Assembly (NCBI RefSeq): GCF_024323335.1
Contig: NC_066580.1
Coordinates: forward strand, 91,388,547-91,452,546
Source: Lathyrus oleraceus
Taxonomy: Eukaryota > Streptophyta > Magnoliopsida > Fabales > Fabaceae
Reading direction: 5' to 3'
Length of the DNA stretch: 64,000 nucleotides
Positions 12,842-25,100 of this stretch are shown piece by piece. The position numbers and the translations under genes were made by a program. The notes below the pieces were generated by a model that worked only from the letters and a program-made list of their open reading frames with translations, was not told the origin of the DNA and made no database searches. How positions within the stretch are numbered: the first letter of the stretch is position 1; each line of letters begins with the position of its first letter.

Positions 12842-14035
12842 ATGGATCCATCCAACGCTGACATTCTTGAGCTGAAAGAGAAGATGAGTGAGTTGATCAA
12901 CGCCATGCAAGGGTTCGCCCTGGGGAAGAAAGCACTCGCCGAGAAAGTGGAGAAGCTTGAGCTGGCTTCGATTGCCAATAATGGCAATAGTCAAGAGGGT
13001 AACTCCGACAATGGTCCTGGTGGTTCTAGGGGTGGTGGCGATCCCAGAAAGAAGGCAACTAATGGTGGTGTAGTCATCAACAATGGGGGTGGTCTTGGTT
13101 TTGCTGCAGGCAGTGGCCCAAGTTATGTTGGCAACACTCTGAAGGAAACTCAGTTTTCTCCGTTCTTTGGGGCTGTGGAGGATAAAGAAGAGGATCAGTT
13201 CTCTATGCTGAATGAGCAATTCGGTCAGTATGGTGTTCAACCGCCGAACAAAGAGATTCAGGTACTAGCAGAAAAGATTAGGGCTCTGGAAAGCCATACC
13301 ACTCCTGGGACTATTAACATGACAAATATGGGGCTGGTTGAGGGGATTGTGATCCCACAGAAGTTCAAGGTGCCCACGTTTGATAAGTACAATGGAAGTT
13401 CTTGCCCGGAAACTCATATTCAGGCCTTTGTTCGAAAGATATCTGCCTACACCATGGATCGGAAGCTCTGGATGTACTTTTTCCAGGATAGCTTATCTGG
13501 CGGGTCTCTTGAGTGGTACACCAAGCTGAGATCGTCAGATATAAAGAGCTGGCAGGATTTGGGGGATGCTTTCTTCAAACAGTACCAATTTAACGCTGAC
13601 ATGGCACCAAGCCGTACCCAGTTGCAGGGTATGTCTCAAAAGCCGAACGAGGGGTTTAAAGAGTATGCACAAAGGTGGAGAGAGTTGGCTGCCAGGGTTC
13701 AACCCCCATTAGTGGATCGGGAGATGTCAGACTTGTTCATGGGTACTCTTCAGGGGACTTTTGTTGAGAGGATGGTGGGATGTCCAGTTACTGGTTTTGC
13801 GGATATAGTAGTGGCTAGTGAGAGGATTGAAAGCTGGCTGAAAATGGGAAAAATACAAGGAAATGCTCCGTCGTCTGGAGTGAAGAAGCCCTTCGGAAAT
13901 GGTCAGCGCAAGAAAGAGGGTGACTCGAGTGCTGTGTATGCCCAAAGAGGACACGGTAGGGGTCATTACCACCAGTATACTGCTGCAGTAACAATTCCTG
14001 CTGGTAATCAACCCGCACAACAGCAACAGCAATAA
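12842..14035 (+). CDS. Ogre gag (capsid-like structural protein), ending at a premature TAA
   Basis: The chosen ATG begins MDPSNADILELKEKM, which matches the coiled N-terminal style of plant Tat gag proteins; the frame is open from 12743 but that part looks like spacer. The retrotransposon gag domain lies at about 13370-13760 with FFQDSLSGGSLEWYTKL and FKEYAQRWRELAARVQP. Gag forms the cytoplasmic virus-like particle around the RNA. The frame ends at TAA (14033) inside a glutamine run; the downstream protease region is in the same frame, so the stop is probably a mutation in a gag-pro frame rather than the natural end. Confidence 0.88.
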   Translation: MDPSNADILELKEKMSELINAMQGFALGKKALAEKVEKLELASIANNGNSQEGNSDNGPGGSRGGGDPRKKATNGGVVINNGGGLGFAAGSGPSYVGNTLKETQFSPFFGAVEDKEEDQFSMLNEQFGQYGVQPPNKEIQVLAEKIRALESHTTPGTINMTNMGLVEGIVIPQKFKVPTFDKYNGSSCPETHIQAFVRKISAYTMDRKLWMYFFQDSLSGGSLEWYTKLRSSDIKSWQDLGDAFFKQYQFNADMAPSRTQLQGMSQKPNEGFKEYAQRWRELAARVQPPLVDREMSDLFMGTLQGTFVERMVGCPVTGFADIVVASERIESWLKMGKIQGNAPSSGVKKPFGNGQRKKEGDSSAVYAQRGHGRGHYHQYTAAVTIPAGNQPAQQQQQ

Positions 14036-16119
14036 CAGCCACCTCAGCAGAGAACACAAAGGGATGGGTACCAAGTTAGGGGAAGGATGGCAGATCGCCA
14101 GTTTGATAGGCCACCCATGACATATGCCCTTCTGTTGAAGAAGTTGAAGGATCTCAGGTTGGTACAGTTGAGGACGTTAGCTCCGTTAAGACCAGATCAG
14201 AGGCCTGCAAGTTATAATGAGAACGTCAAGTGTGAGTTCCATTCTGGTGCTCCCGGGCACAATATTGAGGGTTGTAAAGCCTTTAAGCATGTTGTTCAAG
14301 ACTTGGTGGATTCCAAAGCCATCAATTTTGCACCAACGCCAAATGTTAATACTAATCCCATGTCGACGTATGGTCAGATGACGGTGAATGTAATTTCTGA
14401 GGATAAAAGTAAAATCGGGGTGACAGGTGTGGATCAGTTGAGGACCCCATTGTCTGTGGTCAAGGGTCATTTGTTAAAGAATGGAGTTTTTCCTGGTTGT
14501 GATAATTATTGTGCTGCTTGTACTGTAACTGCAAATGGGTGTGTAATGTTGAGGGAGACGGTTCAGAAAATGATGGATGAGGGGAGTCTCCGATTCGAGA
14601 AAGTTGCTTTGGAGAATGAGGATATTTCAACGATAACCATTTATTTCGATCCTGTCCACTTGTCAGTGCCGACAGATGTGGTTCCAATTTCCATCACGGT
14701 ACCTGGACCTATTCCGTATGAAAGTGATGGTGATGTGCCTTGGGACTATGGTGGTGATGTGTATTGCAATGGGAAAAAGAAAGAAGACCATGATGCAGTT
14801 GATACCACCGTTTCAAAGGTGGACAATGCCGGGCTTAGTGGTTTCACTCGCAGCGGGAGGTTGTTTGCACCTAACACGTTGAGAGGTGGAGATGTAGAAA
14901 AAGAACAGAGAGATAAGGCCGAGGCTTTAGCCAGGGCAAAAGGAAAGCAGGTGGTGAATGAGGATACTCCTAGAACGGTACAGGCGCCTGTTGAGCCGGA
15001 AAGTGAGTTTGATGCTGAAGCCGAGGAGTTTTTGAGAATTATTAAGAAGTCTGAGTACAAACTTGTTGATCATTTGCAGCAGACTCTGTCCAAAATTTCG
15101 ATCTTATCTTTGCTGTTGAGTTCAGAAGGTCATAGAGATGCTTTGTTGAAGATCTTGAAGAGGGCCTACGTCCCGCAGGAGATTACAGTCAATCAATTAA
15201 AGACAGTGGTATCGAGTGTTAATGCCAACCATGGGTTGGGTTTCACTGATCTCGATCTTACTATGGACGGGCGCAATCACAATAAGGCACTACACATTTC
15301 GATGGAGTGTAAAGGAGCCGTGCTTTCGCATGTTTTGGTTGATACGGGCTCATCACTCAATGTGTTGCCTAAGAAGGCCTTGGCTAAATTGGATTGCGAG
15401 GGATTGATTTTGAGGCCTACTGATCTGGTGGTTAGAGCATTTGATGGCTCTAAAAGGGTTGTGTTCAGGGAAGTTGAGCTCCCCGTAAAGATTGGTCCTG
15501 AGGTGTTCAAATCTGTGTTTTGTGTCATGGACATTCAGCTGGCGTACAGCTGTTTGTTGGGCCGTCCATGGATACATGTTGCCGGGGCAGTAACATCGAC
15601 TATACATCAGTAGTTTAAGTATATCTTGGACGGGCAAGTCGTGACAGTTTGCGGTGAGGAGGATATTTTTGTCATCCAGTTGTCATCATTTAAGTATGTG
15701 GAAATGGACGGTGAAATATTCGAAACACCAAGCCAGGCGTTTGAAACCGTCAAGGTGGAGAATGTCGTTTTCGCGGAAAGAGAGAAGAAGCCATCCATTG
15801 CTTCTTATAAACAGGCTGTGGAGGTGGTGAAAAATGGAGAGGCCCCAGGTTGGGGAAGAGTGATAGATGTTGCGGTGAAGAAGGATAAGTTTGGGATTGG
15901 TTATCAGTCAGGCCAAGGCTTGTCTGGACCAAATAAAGGTCGTCGCCAACCGTTCACATTCACCAGTGCTGGAATGCTAGATCCATGCCGTATCTGTGCT
16001 GTGGGTGAAGAGACTGACAATGACTGCGAGCTTGACTCATGGATAAAACCGTGCGTACCAGGGATGGAGATCCAGAACTGGAAAGCCGAAAAGGTCATCA
16101 CTGTCACTCTGCGTGAAGA
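14036..16119 (+). pseudogene. Ogre protease region and G-patch-like segment
   Basis: This continues the gag frame after the 14033 stop. The aspartic protease signature VDTGSSLNVLP is at about 15338-15370 and the flap-like VLLGRPWIH-type segment at about 15550-15580 (here LLGRPWIH). TAG at 15611 interrupts the frame. After it, EAPGWGRVIDVAV and GIGYQSGQGLSG (about 15840-15930) resemble the glycine-rich G-patch found in Tat polyproteins. The protease cuts the Gag-Pol precursor. The region ends at the predicted intron donor at 16120. A conserved Cys/His cluster (CEFHSGAPGHNIEGC, about 14230) may be a diverged zinc knuckle. Confidence 0.85.
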
Positions 16120-16399
16120 GTAATATTTCTGTTTGTTAATTCTGTTTACATGAAAGCCATACGTTTTTCCCGAAACGTAATGGTCCATTGTAAGGGCCAC
16201 CTCATGTGTTTCATTTTGCAGTATTTGCATCATTAATAAACAGATGTTTTTCGCATTAAAAGCGGTGTTCTCTGTTTTTCATTTATTTTTGCAGTTAAAA
16301 AGAATAATAATAAAAATGGCAATGTTTATTTTCATTTTCCTTCCTTTTAATTTGTCTCGTTCCGAATCTGAAGCAACACATGAATCAACATTCATGCAG
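16120..16399 (+). other. Predicted Ogre intron between protease and RT (280 bp)
   Basis: Donor GTAATATTTC at 16120 follows GAAGA; acceptor TTCATGCAG ends at 16399. The upstream exon ends after two bases of a codon and the downstream exon begins with its third base at 16400, so removal puts the protease frame exactly into the RT frame, which otherwise differs by one. An intron at this place is established for Ogre. The region is T-rich with several other CAG sites (such as 16222 and 16302), so an alternative acceptor is possible, but only some would keep frame. Confidence 0.75.
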
Positions 16400-18956
16400 A
16401 TGCAATTATTCTCCGGATCTCATTGATGACAATTCTGTTACATCCTTATATGACTTCGATAACCCGATCTGTCATGCCGAAGAAGAAGGCGAAGAAGATT
16501 GTGAATTGCCTGAAGAGTTAGCCAGGTTGTTGAAACAAGAGGAGAAGGTGATTCAACCGCACGAGGAGCAAGTTGAGATTGTTAATCTGGGAACCGAGGA
16601 GGTCAGAAAGGAAGTAAAAATTGGGGCCGCTTTGGAGATGAATGTCAAGAGCAGAATGGTAGCACTGTTGAAAGAATATGTTGATATCTTCGCCTGGTCT
16701 TATCAAGATATGCCAGGGTTGGATACCAATATTGTTGTACACAAGTTGCCATTGAGAGAAGACTGTCCTCCAGTAAAGCAGAAGTTGCGCAGAACTCGGC
16801 CCGAGATGGCCATGAAAATCAAAGAGGAGGTACAAAAGCAGTTGGATGCTGGTTTCCTAGCTGTCACTAATTATCCGCCTTGGGTCGCGAACATTGTGTC
16901 GGTACCGAAGAAGGATGGAAAGGTGAGGATGTGTGTGGACTACCGGGATTTGAACAGAGCTAGCCCGAAAGATGATTTCCCATTACCTCACATCGATGTG
17001 TTGGTAGATAATACAGCTCAATTCTCGGTGTTTTCCTTCATGGATGGCTTTTCTGGCTATAATCAAAATAAAATGTCGCCAGATGATATGGAGAAAACAA
17101 CGTTCATCACACCATGGGGCACTTTTTGTTATAAGGTGATGCCATTCGGTCTCAAGAACGTCGATGCCACGTATCAAAGAGCTATGGTGACCTTGTTTCA
17201 TGATATGATTCATCATGAGATCGAATGCTATGTTGATGACATGATAGCAAAGTCACAAATAGAAGAGGGGCATCTGGTAGACTTGGCCAAGTTGTTTGAC
17301 CGGTTGAGACAATTCAAATTGAGGTTGAATCCGAATAAATGCACTTTTGGAGTGCGGTCCGGCAAGTTACTGGGGTTTATCGTAAGTGAAAGAGGAATCG
17401 AGGTTGATCCTGCTAAAGCAAAAGCGATACAAGAAATGCCTGAACCGAGGACAGAAAAAGAGGTTCGTGGTTTCTTAGGTAGATTGAACTACATTTCACG
17501 GTTCATATCTCATCTAACAGCCACGTGTGAACCCATATTCAAGTTGTTGAGAAAAGATCAAACGGTCATGTGGAATGAGGATTGCCAAGCGGCATTTGAA
17601 AAAATAAAAGAATATTTGCAAGAGCCTCCGATTCTAATGCCTCCTGTGGAGGGGCGACCGTTAATCCTATACTTGACAGTCCTTGAGGGGTCTATGGGGT
17701 GTGTACTGGGGCAGCATGACGAGTCTGGTCATAAAGAGCATGCAATCTACTACCTTAACAAAAAGTTTACCGACTGTGAAACAAGATATTCACTGCTCGA
17801 GAAAACTTGTTGCGCTTTGGCATGGGCTGCTCGCCGACTGAGACAGTATATGTTGGTTCATACCACTTTGTTGATTTCCAAGATGGATCCGATCAAGTAT
17901 ATATTTGAGAAGCCAGCATTGACTGGACAGGTTGCGAGATGGAAAATGATTTTGACTGAATACGATATCCAATACACTTCTCAAAAAGCAATAAAGGGGA
18001 GTGTATTGTCGGATTACCTCGCCCAGCAACCCATTAAGGATTATCAACCGATGAAATTTGAGTTCCCCGATGAGGACATCATGTTTCTCAAATCAAAAGA
18101 TTGTGAGGAACCTATCCCGAAAGAGGGGCCTGACCCTGAGTCCGAATGGATTCTGATGTTTGATGGGGCCGTTAACGTGAATGGTAGTGGAGTTGGTGTT
18201 GTTTTGGTTACGCCGAAGGGATCCCACATTCCTTTTGCTGCCCGACTAACATTTGAATGCACCAACAATGTGGCTGAATACGAAGCTTGTATCTTGGATG
18301 TCGAAGAGGCGATTGATTTGTGAATCAAGAACCTTGTTATTTATGGAGATTCGGCTTTGGTTGTGAACCAGGTTAACGGGAAATGGCTTACGCATCAATC
18401 CCACTTAATTCCATACCGGGATTATACGAGGAGATTGTTGACGTTCTTCACCAAGGTGGAATTACACCATGTGCCGAGGGAAGAAAATCCTTTAGCAGAT
18501 GCCTTGGCTACTCTGGCTGCTTTGATTAAAGTGCAGTGGTGGAATCAAGTTCCTAGTGTTGAGGTGGGACGGCTGGATAGATCGGCTTATGTGTTTGTTG
18601 TTGAGACAGTGCCTGATGATGAAAAGCCGTGGTATTATGACATTAAGCGTTATCTAGAGACCCAAGAGTATCCCGAGGGAGCGTCTAAGAAGGACCGAAA
18701 GACTCTGAGGAGGTTGGCTATGGCGTTCTATCTGAATAAAGATGGGGTTTTGTACAAGAGGAATTTTGATTGGGTTTTGCTCAGATGTGTTGATAACAAA
18801 GAAGCAAGCCAATTGATGAAAGAGGTGTACGAGGAATCGTCTGGTACCCACGCCAGTGGGAATGCGATGGTGAAAAGGTTGCTAAGGGCTGGATATTATT
18901 GGATGACAATGGAAGCTCAATGTTTCAACTTCATACGGAAATGTCATAAATGCTAG
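16400..18956 (+). pseudogene. Ogre reverse transcriptase, RNase H, second RNase H and integrase zinc finger
   Basis: RT runs from about 16740 to 17400 with CVDYRDLNRASPKDDFPLP, the catalytic YVDDMIAKS at about 17229-17255 and the thumb-side FLGRLNYISRFI. RNase H follows at about 17650-18030. A second RNase H of the archaeal-like type starts near 18150 (WILMFDGAVNVNGSGVGVVL; NNVAEYEA; VIYGDSALVVNQV); two RNase H domains mark the Tat lineage. TGA at 18321 cuts the second RNase H. The segment ends with the integrase HHCC finger (about 18835-18956, ending CHKC) and a TAG at 18954. The frame is otherwise continuous from 16400 to 19880. In cytoplasmic particles these enzymes copy the RNA into cDNA. 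Confidence 0.9.
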
Positions 18957-19880
18957 ATTTATGCTGACAAGGTGCACGTGCCTCCAAATTCGTTGAGTTT
19001 GATGTCGTCTCCGTGGCCGTTTGCTATGTGGGGCATCGATATGATCGAGAAGATTGAGCCTACGGCTTTGAATGGGCACCGGTTCATATTAGTGGTTATT
19101 GATTACTTCACCAAGTGGGTGGAAGCGGCGTCTTATGAAAACGTGACGAAACAGGTCGTGGCCAGGTTCCTGAAAAGAGACATCATTTGCAGATATGGGG
19201 TTCCCGAAAGAATCATCACTGATAATGGTTCTAATCTCAACAACAAGATGATGGTAGAACTGTGTCGGGAGTTCAAGATCGAGCATCACAATTCTTCTCC
19301 TTATCGTCCAAAGATGAATGGGGCGGTCGAGGCGGCTAATAAGAATATTAAGAAGATTGTGCAAAAAATGGTCGTGACCTATAAGGATTGGCACGAGATG
19401 TTGTCGTTTGCATTGCATGGGTATCGAATCTCAGTGCGTACATCTACTGGGGCAACGCCTTTCTCGCTTGTGTATGGGATGGAAGTTGTGCTACCAGTTG
19501 AGATCCAGATTCCGTCATTGAGAGTCCTGATGGATGTGAAATTGGAAGAGGCTGAATGGGTAAGGACTCGGTATGAAGAGTTAAGCCTGATTGAGGAAAA
19601 GAGGTTGGCGGCCATTTGTCATGGGCAGTTGTACCAGCAGCGAATGAAGCGTGCTTTTGACCGAAGGGTGCGACCTCGTGTGTACCATGTGGGAGATATG
19701 GTGTTAAAAAGGATCCTTTCTCCTCAGAACGATCGTCGGGGCAAGTGGACACCCAATTATGAAGGTCCATTCGTGGTCAAGAAGGTTTTCTCTGGCGGAG
19801 CCTTGTTGTTGACGACCATGGATGGTGAGGATTTTCCATCCCCTGTGAATGCGGACGCAGTTAAAAAATACTTCGTATAA
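18957..19880 (+). CDS. Ogre integrase core and C-terminal region
   Basis: Open in the pol frame after the 18954 stop. The catalytic acidic triad is visible: Asp in WGIDMIEKI (about 19030), Asp in ITDNGSNL (about 19220), Glu in GAVEAANKNIKK (about 19325). The C-terminal GDMVLKRI and GPFVVKKVFSGGALLL are the usual GPY/F-like tail of plant Ty3 integrases. Integrase inserts the cDNA with a 5-bp stagger, consistent with CATGG. There is no chromodomain, as expected for Tat. No independent start is expected because it is part of the polyprotein. Confidence 0.9.
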   Translation: MYADKVHVPPNSLSLMSSPWPFAMWGIDMIEKIEPTALNGHRFILVVIDYFTKWVEAASYENVTKQVVARFLKRDIICRYGVPERIITDNGSNLNNKMMVELCREFKIEHHNSSPYRPKMNGAVEAANKNIKKIVQKMVVTYKDWHEMLSFALHGYRISVRTSTGATPFSLVYGMEVVLPVEIQIPSLRVLMDVKLEEAEWVRTRYEELSLIEEKRLAAICHGQLYQQRMKRAFDRRVRPRVYHVGDMVLKRILSPQNDRRGKWTPNYEGPFVVKKVFSGGALLLTTMDGEDFPSPVNADAVKKYFV

Positions 19881-22093
19881 GAGACCCGTTGGACGGAAAG
19901 AATAAAATAGTCCAGGCAAAAATGGGTTTCCCGGCGAACCAAAAAAAATGAAAATGAAAAGGGTTCGGGCAAAAATTAGGGATAAGAAGAAAAACTGTAC
20001 ACCCGGCAGGTCGAAAACCCCACAAGGGCGACTTGGGCAAAAAAGGGTATCCCGGTGGACTGAAAACCCGAAAGGGCGGTCCAGGCAAAAGAGGGAGTGA
20101 AACGAACAACTGCGTCTAGCATGGTCATTTGTACTTTGGATTTGACACATGGGTAATCTAAAAGCGGAGATCGGTCGGAAGCGTCTTGTTTCGGAAGGCA
20201 GAAAGCGCGGAGAGTCTTGAGGACATATGGGTTGTAACCGGGTTGGAACTTGATGAGATCACGGGTTCACATTGCCATTAGGATAGATTTTCCTTTTGTG
20301 CGCAATTACCTCTTTTCAGGGATTGCTTCCTGTGTACTGCTCAGTTACGAGCCACCTTTTTCAATCAATAAAATGCATATTCAGTCAAATAATTTTGTTT
20401 TTGTTCTCATTACCGCTTTGATTGCAAAAACATCTGTTTATTTTGATAAGAATCTTTCCATTTTGAGATGTAGGGGTCTCTTCCAATGCATGTTTAGAGG
20501 ATTGAAACTTGAAATCTTATTTGGAAGGTTGAGTGACCTGGGTGTTGAAATTTTGGCGCGCCTGGGGCACGTTTTATCTGACGGTCTCTTTTGCAGGTGC
20601 TGTTGGTTATTTTCACTCACTTGCAGGTTGTGGTGCGAAGCGTTTCTTTTTGACAAAAGATTCCTTTGAGGTCCAATCAGGGACGAGAAATTGAAGAATG
20701 GTGTAGAGACGGAGAAAGAATTGTGACGATCCTAGAGGGTTAATCAAGAAGACTCTTCAAAGTCTGAGGACTGGAGAGTTGGCACGAATCTAAGGAGGTC
20801 AATTTTCTTGAAGTAGGGAGAAGTCGAGAGTACAAGGTGATGAATCGGAAAAGACCGGATGAGTCTGGGAGCTCTCAAAAGTGGAAAATTGACACTGTGG
20901 TTAGATGGTGAATACCAGTGTTCGACGAGTCGACGGGTGTTCCGTGTCAAATATTATGTATCTCCCCAGTGGGTTCGAGGTCGGTGTTTCCTCAGCAGCC
21001 AGGCCTGAAGGTTGCTGTTCCCCCGGCTAGGGTGTGCGTTGGTAGATTTTATTCCCCAAGCAGATCGAGTTCAGTGGAGGTCATCCCCAGTGAGGGTTAC
21101 TCTTTCCTCGGCATCAGTGTTATCCCAAGCAGGGTTGGAGATTGGAGCGATATCGAGTTCCTCAACAGAGTTGCTCGTGCCGTCCCCTGAGGGGGATACT
21201 TTTTATGCATTCATCATTTAGAGAAGCATAGCATATTGCATAACTAATTGCGTAGCATTTCCATGGTTATGGAGCATTACGCTGTAAGACTCATGCATCG
21301 GCATTGCAAGCATAAGCTAGTCTCGAGCCGTGGTTACCATTTGAGAGTTGGTTTAGCTGGTTGGTGAAGATGTTACTCTGAGGAGTTTGGCATTGTGATT
21401 TTGAATCAACAGTATTCCCCAGTAGCGCGATATTGGAGGAAGAGATTTCGTCGTTCGGAGATGGAAATGAAGATTGGAGAACATTACGCGATCAGCGCGG
21501 AGATTGGGGTCCACCAGGAGAAAAGGAAGTATCGGGCATTTTCTGAAGAACGGGGTTCAACTGGAGATGGAGATTGGAATTGAAGATTGTATCTGGGATG
21601 AGGTCCTCAGGATTGTCTTCTGATCATGTGTCACCTTAGACTTTGGCGAGGCCAAGAGAAGCCGTTATGGGTGTCTTCAAGGGAAGAAATGCACATATTA
21701 CCTTCCTTTTGTGAAGGTGTACCCTCTGGTATGTCGCCATCAGAGTGATGGTTGATGTTATTTCCGACGTTGCCAACGGAATTAGCACAGGAGAATGGAG
21801 AACGGGGTTCAAGTGGAGAAAAGAAGACACAGGGTGTCTTCTGGAGAATGGGGTTCACAATGACGATCGATAGTTATTGTCAGGCGACTGGGGTTCAAAT
21901 GGAGAACGGGGTTCATTGTTTGGCAGCAAGAGTGACAAGAAGTTTTTTAGGGTTCAAGAAAAGTAAAAAATAATAACAAAGAGAAAATTTCCAGTGGAGC
22001 GCAAATTGTTCGTTTGTTCTTGGTATTCAACCACTCTTCACCCTGATCATCTGAAAGTCGAGGTTGTTCATATCGACAGGTTCACAGTGGATT
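19881..22093 (+). other. Ogre 3' untranslated region with diverged subrepeats
   Basis: 2.2 kb without a supported ORF. Near 19920-20090 phrases such as GGTTTCCCGG, CGAAAACCCCACAAGGGCGA and GAAAACCCGAAAGGGCGG recur, a pattern common in Tat 3' UTRs. Near 21545-21915 GAACGGGGTTCAA(C/G)TGGAGA-like units recur at least five times. Long variable 3' UTRs are known in this lineage. Confidence 0.75.
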
Positions 22094-22106
22094 GAATAGG
22101 GGCAAC
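22094..22106 (+). other. Ogre polypurine tract
   Basis: GAATAGGGGCAAC directly abuts the TGTAACACC start of the 3' LTR, as expected for the plus-strand primer. The pyrimidines at the end are seen in other plant Tat tracts. Confidence 0.75.
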
Positions 22107-25100
22107 TGTAACACCTCAAAATTTGCCCTCCTCTTCTTGAGACTAGTTTGGGGCATTGCATTTCATGTTTTAGGGCATTAGGCATTGCATTTTGCATCTC
22201 ATATGAAAATGAGAAGGTCATCCTCCAAAGTCTTTTCAAAAGATGGGGAGATTAGGTGATTCAAGCCTAAGGGTCTCTATGAATTGATCATCAACCATAT
22301 GAGGTTATGGGCTCCAATTAGGGTTTCTTGATCCTTCAAAGGTCTTAAGCATCATCTTATCTGCAAGGATATATCACCATCATCATGGTTCTATCATCAT
22401 CAAGGGTTTCAGAGTTCATTTTCAAGTTCCTCTGGATTAGGGTTGTGACCTCTGGTCAACCCTAATCAATGCAGTTCTTCCAACTAGGGTTTCTCAAAGA
22501 GATGAGGTATTTTCTTGGGATGAGGATCACATTATTATTATAAAGAGCTTACATGAGCTAGGGTTTCATTTTGAAGCAATTTCACCAAGTGGTAGAGGCT
22601 CAAGTTGATCAAGACATTTCAAGGTCATCTGAGGACCAAAAGTCAACTGTGCAGTCAACTGAGGGCTATGAGGTGGGGAAATGAGTTGAGACGCCTCAAT
22701 CATGTTCAAATGGGGTCTATTCATCATTCTAAACATCCATCTTGAAGATTCAAAGGTCATGGCAAAAGTTACTAAAAATGGAAAATGACCTATAATTCAA
22801 AGTTTCCAAATTTGGTAAGTTTTTGGTCCACTTTCAACTTGACTTTTCAATATTAAATAAATTTCAAATGGATTTTTGGTGAACATGAAAGTTGTAGATC
22901 TTTTTCTCCCCTTTCCAAAAAGTCCTAATTCATGTCCATATGATGAATGGTTGAGGAGTTATGGTCATTTAATCACAAAGTGTGCATGGAAATTCAAAAT
23001 GGCATAACTTTTGATATAATGCTTCAAATTGGTTCATTCTTTTTGCAAATTGATTCTCATGTTCAAGGCATCTCAAAATGACATCATTTGACTCAATTGT
23101 GCAAACTAAGCCTCAAGGAATCATGGTCAAAAGTCACATTATTTCATATTTGTTCTAAGGATGGTATCATGCTACAAATCAAAATTCACAAAGAACCAAG
23201 GCAAGGCTTCACTTCAGCTTTCTTCATAGACCATATTTGGGTAAAAATGAGCCCTTGCCATGCATGAAAGAGGCGCGTATGTTCCTTGTTTCACATATGT
23301 TCAAAATGAAGCAAATCTTCACCATTCATTCTTGGCTTAAGATGCAAGCAAAACAACCTTCAAATCCTGACCCTTGGTTGCTCTTGAGTGGATTAAAAAA
23401 AAATCCTAGCATGGGGCTGAGCACGTGCATTATGGCCATGGGAACTCAATTTGCATTTTTGCAATTTGCATAACAACTCACTAATCATGATTAGTAAATG
23501 GCTAAAATGATTATCAGTGTTATTAGCAAGAAGTATAAGTAGGGAAACCCTAATCACAAGCCTCATAACTGCATTTTCAGATCTAGAATTCAAGAGAACT
23601 CTCTCAAAATTTCTCTCTTCGAATTTGTATTTTCTTTACACAAATCTCAAAGATTATTGCAGATTCTTGATCCTCATACTTCGCTAATCAAGAATCACCC
23701 ATCGTTTGGTGTAAATCCTCAAGAAATCGAGCAGTTCAGGTGCATTATCATGATGACCAGATTTGGAAATTGAGGCACATTCAAGAGGTTTCAGCCATTT
23801 CTTTTTGCATAAAGCTTCAAAGGAGGTTCAAAGGAGTTGATCTGGAGCAGCTGAGCTCGTGCGATCGTGATTCCAGAGATCTCCGGTTTCAGGGTTTTAA
23901 TTGATGTGGTAAGCTCTTGAGCTCATTTGAGTGCTAGAGCACTTATGCATTGAATTGTGTAACTGTTAGAGGGTTTCACTGCTTGTCTTCTGGTTTTATG
24001 ACTGAAGTACTAACTGCTTAGTCTTTGTACAGGTACCTTAGTTTCTTACTTGCTTTAGCTCTTGCTTGAGCATTGGATTGTGGTTGACACACCACTCAGG
24101 TAGTTAGCTTCTTACTTCATGTAGTCTGGAGTCCTGTCACCTTTTTGGCAGGCATTTTGCTGGCAAGTCCTCCTTCAGAGGCTCTGTTTGTGTTTGTTTA
24201 AAATTGTGCCCAAAGACCTCCAAGAAGAGGCATGTGTTATATTTTATAAGACCTCCAAGAGAAGAGGCAATTGACGGAAGGTAGGGATCTGTAACCGATT
24301 CCCCGTTATTCAGTGTGTCGTTCTTTATGCTCGCACTACGTGCTGATGCTTCTGAACATGTGCCCCAGATCTTTTGTCCAGAGTCTGTCAAGTGGAAAAG
24401 GATCCCACTTTCTGGATCCCCACGCTTTCTGTGTCATGAGCTCACCCTGGCCAGGGTTAAGAGCATGAGGTCTCATCCTCATTTAGACTTTGATCAGCTT
24501 CACCCTGACGTTCAATGTTAGTGGTTAAGAGCTACAGATTACCCCTTACAGTTTGGCTTATTTGTCGAGGTTGAGCACTCCCTCTTGACTAAAGCCCACC
24601 CATTGTTTGAGCCTCTTGTATGGATATAGTGTGTCATGTTTGTTTACTTGCGTTGGTGTGTTTATTTGCTTTCCTCTTCTCATCTCCATTTCTGTAGGAG
24701 TCGTACGATTAACTTCTGAGGAAGTTGAACGTATGTAGAGTTTAGACTTGAGTTGACTCGCTTCCAGGATGAGTTAAGTTCTTGTTAGAGACCTCAACTT
24801 AGGGATATTGATTGGATGACAACTATTAGGCTCGAGTCTTAGTCTCCCTATTAGTTTGTTGTTTCCCCGGTCTCTGGTTAGGAGAGTGTTTTACCCCTGG
24901 TGAGGGGAACTACGTCGCCCTGATTCTCATACCAGATGAGATACGTAGGCAGGAGGTTGAGCGCAATCTCTCCGGGCACCCTTTTCTTTGTTTTCGCGTG
25001 TGTTCACCCTTTAGTTGTTTTCGGTTATATTTGTGATGTTTCCTCTTTCCCTCTTCCATTGTTGAGTCTCTGTTTGTTCACCCTTAGTCCCAACTTGTGG

